From the NCBI RefSeq assembly GCF_021655555.1, contig NZ_AP023086.1, positions 1,952,685-2,016,684 of the forward strand: DNA of 64,000 bases. Reading direction: 5' to 3'. The stretch comes from Marinagarivorans cellulosilyticus. Its GTDB lineage: Bacteria > Pseudomonadota > Gammaproteobacteria > Pseudomonadales > Cellvibrionaceae. The position numbers and the translations under genes are program-made. Positions 60,720 to 64,000 of the stretch are shown here, piece after piece. Positions within the stretch are counted from its first letter, which is position 1; each line of letters opens with the position of its first letter. The notes under the pieces were generated by a model, which made no database searches, was not told the origin of the DNA, and saw only the letters and a list, made by a program, of their open reading frames with translations.

Positions 60720-61580
60720 TTGGGCTTTAGAGTTTTAGTTGTGTCTGAATCGCCTGCATTTTATGAGACCTTAGAGGCAGCCTTTGAGGCGCTTGCCTTT
60801 TCGCTACGGGCGGCTACGCCAGACTTTCTGACGCTGACGGCAGATAATATGGTGACTTACCTTGAGGGTGAGCGAATCAACGTTGTCATTAATGCTAATA
60901 CCGAACCTAGCTGTGCTGAGGGTTTACAGCGCTTGGTAAAGCTTTGTGGCGAAAAAGACTTACCGTTAATTCATTTATCTTCCTATCGTGTTTTTGGTGC
61001 TGCGCAAAGTGATCTGTCGGAAAGCTTATCTCCTGAGCCTGATGATGCCTTGGGTGAAGCCCTTCTGACGGCTGAAAAAACCGTTTTAGGCTTGGAGCAT
61101 GCCATTGTATTGCGCATGCCTTGGACGCTGACGTCCTGCTCGCATGCGCCGACAGATGAAGGTCTATTGGGGCGTATTTGCTTTGCTTTGTTAAATAATC
61201 CTGTTTTAAATGTATCTGAAGTTGCTTCTGGGGCGCTGATTTCTTGGCCTGAAATCGCTAAAACCATTGTGGCTATGGTTCAGCAAATATTGTGTGGCGC
61301 GGAAAACTGGGGAGTATTCCATGTACACACTAGTGATAATTGTAGTGAGGCCGAGTTTGCTGATGCGGTTGCGCGCTTGTTGCGTGGTGAGGGCTTGTGT
61401 GTATCGGAGCTAGCCATTACCAAAGAGCCTTGGCCGTGTTCGGTGGAGCGCCCTGCTTTGCTATTGGGGCGGCGCTGTACCGATAATTTTGGTGTGCAGC
61501 AGCGCAGCTTTCGGGTAGGGCTAAAGGGGAGTGTGCAGCGCTGGATTACTGAAAATGGTTACAGGCCTGCTCCCGTTTAA
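60720..61580 (+). CDS. Degenerate RmlD-like (dTDP-4-dehydrorhamnose reductase family) protein
   Basis: A 286-residue protein with the outline of the extended short-chain dehydrogenase RmlD family: DNMVTYLEGERINVVINAN, then PLIHLSSYRVFG, AIVLRMPWTL and a late GVFHVHTSDNCSEAEFADAVA. Key active-site features are missing. The N-terminus reads MGFRVLVVSESPAF, without the GxxGxxG nucleotide loop. The usual YxxxK is LLTAEK, lacking the tyrosine. It may have lost enzyme activity and act as a binding or regulatory protein (inference). I set the start at TTG 60720, since GGGAG (60708-60712) is well spaced; the reading back to 60657 has no such site. It stands alone after the ssb terminator. Confidence 0.68.
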   Translation: MGFRVLVVSESPAFYETLEAAFEALAFSLRAATPDFLTLTADNMVTYLEGERINVVINANTEPSCAEGLQRLVKLCGEKDLPLIHLSSYRVFGAAQSDLSESLSPEPDDALGEALLTAEKTVLGLEHAIVLRMPWTLTSCSHAPTDEGLLGRICFALLNNPVLNVSEVASGALISWPEIAKTIVAMVQQILCGAENWGVFHVHTSDNCSEAEFADAVARLLRGEGLCVSELAITKEPWPCSVERPALLLGRRCTDNFGVQQRSFRVGLKGSVQRWITENGYRPAPV

Positions 61581-61602
61581 TTTAAAGGGCTCTTAAGTGC
61601 GG

Positions 61603-61803
61603 TTATTGCTCCAACACAGAAACAACAACGGTTTTAATAATAAAGCCAAGCAGGCCAAGCCCAAGTACGACAAATATCATGATTGTTCCAAAGCGGCCTG
61701 CTTTTGATTGCTTGGCGAGGTCCCACATAATAAATCCCATAAAGCCTATTAGTGCTGTAATGCCTAAAATCATAGACCACTTTTCAAATGCTTCGATATT
61801 CAT
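61603..61803 (-). CDS. DUF2788 family small membrane protein
   Basis: A 66-residue protein with two predicted membrane helices (ILGITALIGFMGFIMWDLA and GTIMIFVVLGLGLLGFIIKTVV) joined by a basic loop KQSKAGRFG. This matches DUF2788 (PF10981), a short conserved membrane family of gammaproteobacteria with no known role. It converges with the RmlD-like gene and lies downstream of the GGDEF-EAL gene on the same strand. Confidence 0.8.
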   Translation of the reverse strand: MNIEAFEKWSMILGITALIGFMGFIMWDLAKQSKAGRFGTIMIFVVLGLGLLGFIIKTVVVSVLEQ

Positions 61804-61875
61804 ACTGCGCTCTAAGGTGAGGACGGTGGCGTTATTCTAGCGCGTCGCTTTGCGCAGGGAAATGTGTTTGCAGTG

Positions 61876-64000
61876 TTAGCGCTTATTGTGCTGAATGTAC
61901 CATTGCTCAAACGTTGCGGCTGGTAGTGGCTTGGCAATATAAAACCCCTGTGCAATTTCGCAGTTTAAATGTGCCAGGTGCTGCATGGTTTCTTCGTCTT
62001 CCACCCCTTCTGCAACAACATTTAAACCAAAGCTATGGGCTAGGCCAATGGTGGACTTGATGATCATCTCGTCTTGCTCGTCGTTGAGCATATCCGAGAC
62101 AAAAGTGCGGTCAATTTTGAGTGTGCTTAAGGGTAAACGCTTAAGGTAAGCCATGGATGAGTAACCGGTACCAAAGTCATCAATAGCAAAGCGCACGCCT
62201 AAATCGTGAATGCGTTTTATGATTTGCAGGCTGCGTTCGGGGTCGCTGATAAGTGCGCTTTCGGTGATCTCAACCTCCAGCGATTGCGCTGGAAAGTCAT
62301 TGTTTTTTAGGTGCCGCTCAACCAGTAGTGGAAAGTCGTAATCAACCAAGTTACGGGCCGATAGATTAATGGACACCTTCATGGGAATCCCTTTGCGGTG
62401 CCACTCTTTGGTTTGTTCTAGGGCTTTTACCAAAACCCATTCGCTCAAAGGCTTAATGATCTCGGTCATTTCGGCCATGGGGATAAACTCAAAAGGGGGG
62501 ACTTGGCCAAGCTTGGGGTGCTGCCAGCGAATGAGTGCTTCGCAGCCGACGCAGTGCCCTGTTTTGAGATCGACTTTGGGTTGGTAGTGTAAAACAAGCT
62601 CGTTTTGGCGGATGGCATTGCCAAGCTCTGCCATTAGCATCAAGCGGCGAGGGCTGTGGGCATCTTGGGCGGCATCGTAAAAAGCTAAAGGCTGCGCGCT
62701 AGATTTTGCGCTATACATGGCGACATCGGCACAGCGTAGTAAAGCGTGACTATTTTCGCCGTGGTCTGGGTAAACGGCGATGCCAATGCTGCCGCCTATT
62801 TCTAATGAAATGCCGTCCGATACAATAGGTTTGCGCAGCGAGGCATCAATAAAACTCGCGAGGGAAATAGCCTCGTCGCCCTCTTGGATTTTGGCGATTA
62901 ATATGGCGAATTCATCGCCACCTAGCCGGTACAAATATGCACCATGGCGCACTAGCATCGGCTGCAAGCGCTTGGCGATTTCTTTTAGGATTTGATCGCC
63001 AATGGAGTGCCCTAATGTATCGTTAATATCTTTAAAGCGGTTAAGGTCTAGTAGCATCAGGGCTACTTTATTGCCGCTTTTGTGTGCGTTATGAATGGCT
63101 ATGGCGGCTACGTCGTGTAGGCGTGATCGGTTGGGGAGGCCTGTTAAACCGTCGTGGTTGGCGCGCCTTTCCATTTCCCGTTTAGAATCTATTAGCTGTT
63201 CGTTGGCGCGCTTGCGCTCTGTGATATCGGCGGCCATAAATAAAAAACCGCTAATATTTTGCTGGGTGTCTCTTAGTGGGGCGACCGCGAGTGATACTGG
63301 CAGTTCGGTGCCGTCTTTGCGTTGATATTGCCATTCGTACTCTTCAATTTGGCCTAGCCTTGCCTTGGCGACAAGTACTTCAAAATTAGGTAAAAGCTCG
63401 TAGCCCAGCTCGCGGGTTAGGGTTTCTGCTCGCCAAGTGAGTTCTTTTGGAGTGTGAAAAATAAGCGGCGTTTGTTTATTGATAACCTCTTCGGCGCTAT
63501 AGCGCAGGCTTTGCTCAGCTGCGCGATTAAACGTGTGGATGATGCCGTGCAGGTCGGTCGCTATGATGGAGTAATTGGTGCCGTCAAAAATGGCTAAATG
63601 TAGCGAGTTTAAGGCTTTAAGTTGGTCTGACGCTTGCCGCTTGCCGGAGATGTCGCGCACAGAAACAATAAGGTGTTCTTCTTGCTCTAGTTTTGCGCGG
63701 GTTAGTGTAACGTCTGTATAAAACTGTGTATTGTCCCAGCGTGTTTGTAGCCATTCAAAGCGGGTATAGGTTTCGCTGGGGTTTTGTTCAGACAGTGGCC
63801 ATAGTTTATCGACGGGATGCCCAATAAATTGCTGGCGGTTACAACGAAACAGCTTCAACGCTGCTGCATTGCAATCGCAAACCACATTGTTACGCACAAT
63901 GACTAGGGCATCGCCTGTGCTGTCGAATACTGTGCGGTATCGCATCTCACTGTTGCGCAGTGAGTAATACATTATGAGCTGCGAAAGCAAGTCGGCAACG
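61876..64000 (-). CDS. PAS-PAS-GGDEF-EAL protein, 5' end outside window
   Basis: A cyclic-di-GMP signalling protein read for more than 700 residues. The frame stays open to the window edge, so the N-terminus may be missing; a TTG at 63990 is only a possible start. In order: PAS 1 (MRYRTVFDSTGDALVIV), PAS 2 (NYSIIATDLHGIIHTFNRAAE) with a PAC-like segment ending FLFMAADITERKRANE, GGDEF (HDGLTGLPNRSRL, then LYRLGGDEFAIL) and EAL (LHYQPKVDLKTG, CEALIRW, IDDFGTGYSSMAYLKRLPL). Both catalytic motifs look complete, so synthesis or breakdown of c-di-GMP cannot be told apart by sequence. No inhibitory RxxD site was confirmed. It may influence surface adhesion in the cell, but there is no direct link to the genes here. 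Confidence 0.92.
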   Translation of the reverse strand, partial: VADLLSQLIMYYSLRNSEMRYRTVFDSTGDALVIVRNNVVCDCNAAALKLFRCNRQQFIGHPVDKLWPLSEQNPSETYTRFEWLQTRWDNTQFYTDVTLTRAKLEQEEHLIVSVRDISGKRQASDQLKALNSLHLAIFDGTNYSIIATDLHGIIHTFNRAAEQSLRYSAEEVINKQTPLIFHTPKELTWRAETLTRELGYELLPNFEVLVAKARLGQIEEYEWQYQRKDGTELPVSLAVAPLRDTQQNISGFLFMAADITERKRANEQLIDSKREMERRANHDGLTGLPNRSRLHDVAAIAIHNAHKSGNKVALMLLDLNRFKDINDTLGHSIGDQILKEIAKRLQPMLVRHGAYLYRLGGDEFAILIAKIQEGDEAISLASFIDASLRKPIVSDGISLEIGGSIGIAVYPDHGENSHALLRCADVAMYSAKSSAQPLAFYDAAQDAHSPRRLMLMAELGNAIRQNELVLHYQPKVDLKTGHCVGCEALIRWQHPKLGQVPPFEFIPMAEMTEIIKPLSEWVLVKALEQTKEWHRKGIPMKVSINLSARNLVDYDFPLLVERHLKNNDFPAQSLEVEITESALISDPERSLQIIKRIHDLGVRFAIDDFGTGYSSMAYLKRLPLSTLKIDRTFVSDMLNDEQDEMIIKSTIGLAHSFGLNVVAEGVEDEETMQHLAHLNCEIAQGFYIAKPLPAATFEQWYIQHNKR

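Overview
The window looks like a chromosomal segment of a marine gammaproteobacterium close to Cellvibrionaceae (the Saccharophagus / Teredinibacter / Cellvibrio group). The evidence is the set of lipoproteins whose signal peptides lead into serine-rich linkers, a CBM9-like carbohydrate-binding module, and a Pseudomonas/Cellvibrio-like housekeeping order (hom-thrC-recJ; uvrA next to an MFS gene and ssb). This placement is inference; the 16S gene lies outside the window.

Layout. 1-3.9 kb: the distal half of an rRNA operon (tRNA-Ala(TGC), boxA, 23S, 5S, terminator). 4.0-9.8 kb: threonine biosynthesis (hom, thrC), a NIT-like membrane protein and recJ. 9.8-14.6 kb: small accessory genes (arylamine N-acetyltransferase, two DUF1566 proteins, DUF1244, DUF1993, a membrane-anchored retropepsin-like protease, a CnoX/YbbN-type thioredoxin-TPR protein). 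14.7-17.4 kb: serine biosynthesis (serC of the alternative type, serA with ACT domain), with a possible small RNA on the minus strand between them.

17.6-47.7 kb is the most unusual part. A two-gene cassette occurs twice in tandem with a period of about 13.0 kb. Each cassette has the same promoter plus a palindromic element, a small exported protein of about 226 residues, and a giant lipoprotein (3908 and 5371 residues). The giants consist of a lipobox, an N-terminal beta domain, a calcium-loop-like hinge, a Ser-rich linker, a long array of PKD/Ig-like domains in a four-domain higher-order repeat, and C-terminal modules made of a Big2-like domain, a propeller-like region and a recurring end domain. 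The second giant is longer partly because a block of exactly 2418 bp (806 codons, two higher-order repeats) is present twice. Patches of near-identical DNA show recent exchange between the two genes. I propose this as a surface system that has expanded by duplication; its function cannot be read from sequence.

47.9-53.9 kb: a transmembrane Ser/Thr kinase, then two paralogous Ser-linker lipoprotein esterases that share an upstream inverted-repeat element. The second esterase carries an extra LRR-like region and a CBM9-like domain. 54.1-64.0 kb: a small membrane protein, uvrA, a CsgD/LuxR-type regulator, a YajR-like MFS transporter, ssb, a degenerate RmlD-like protein, DUF2788, and a PAS-PAS-GGDEF-EAL protein cut by the window edge.

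All calls come from reading the sequence and remembered family features; no database search or structure prediction was run.
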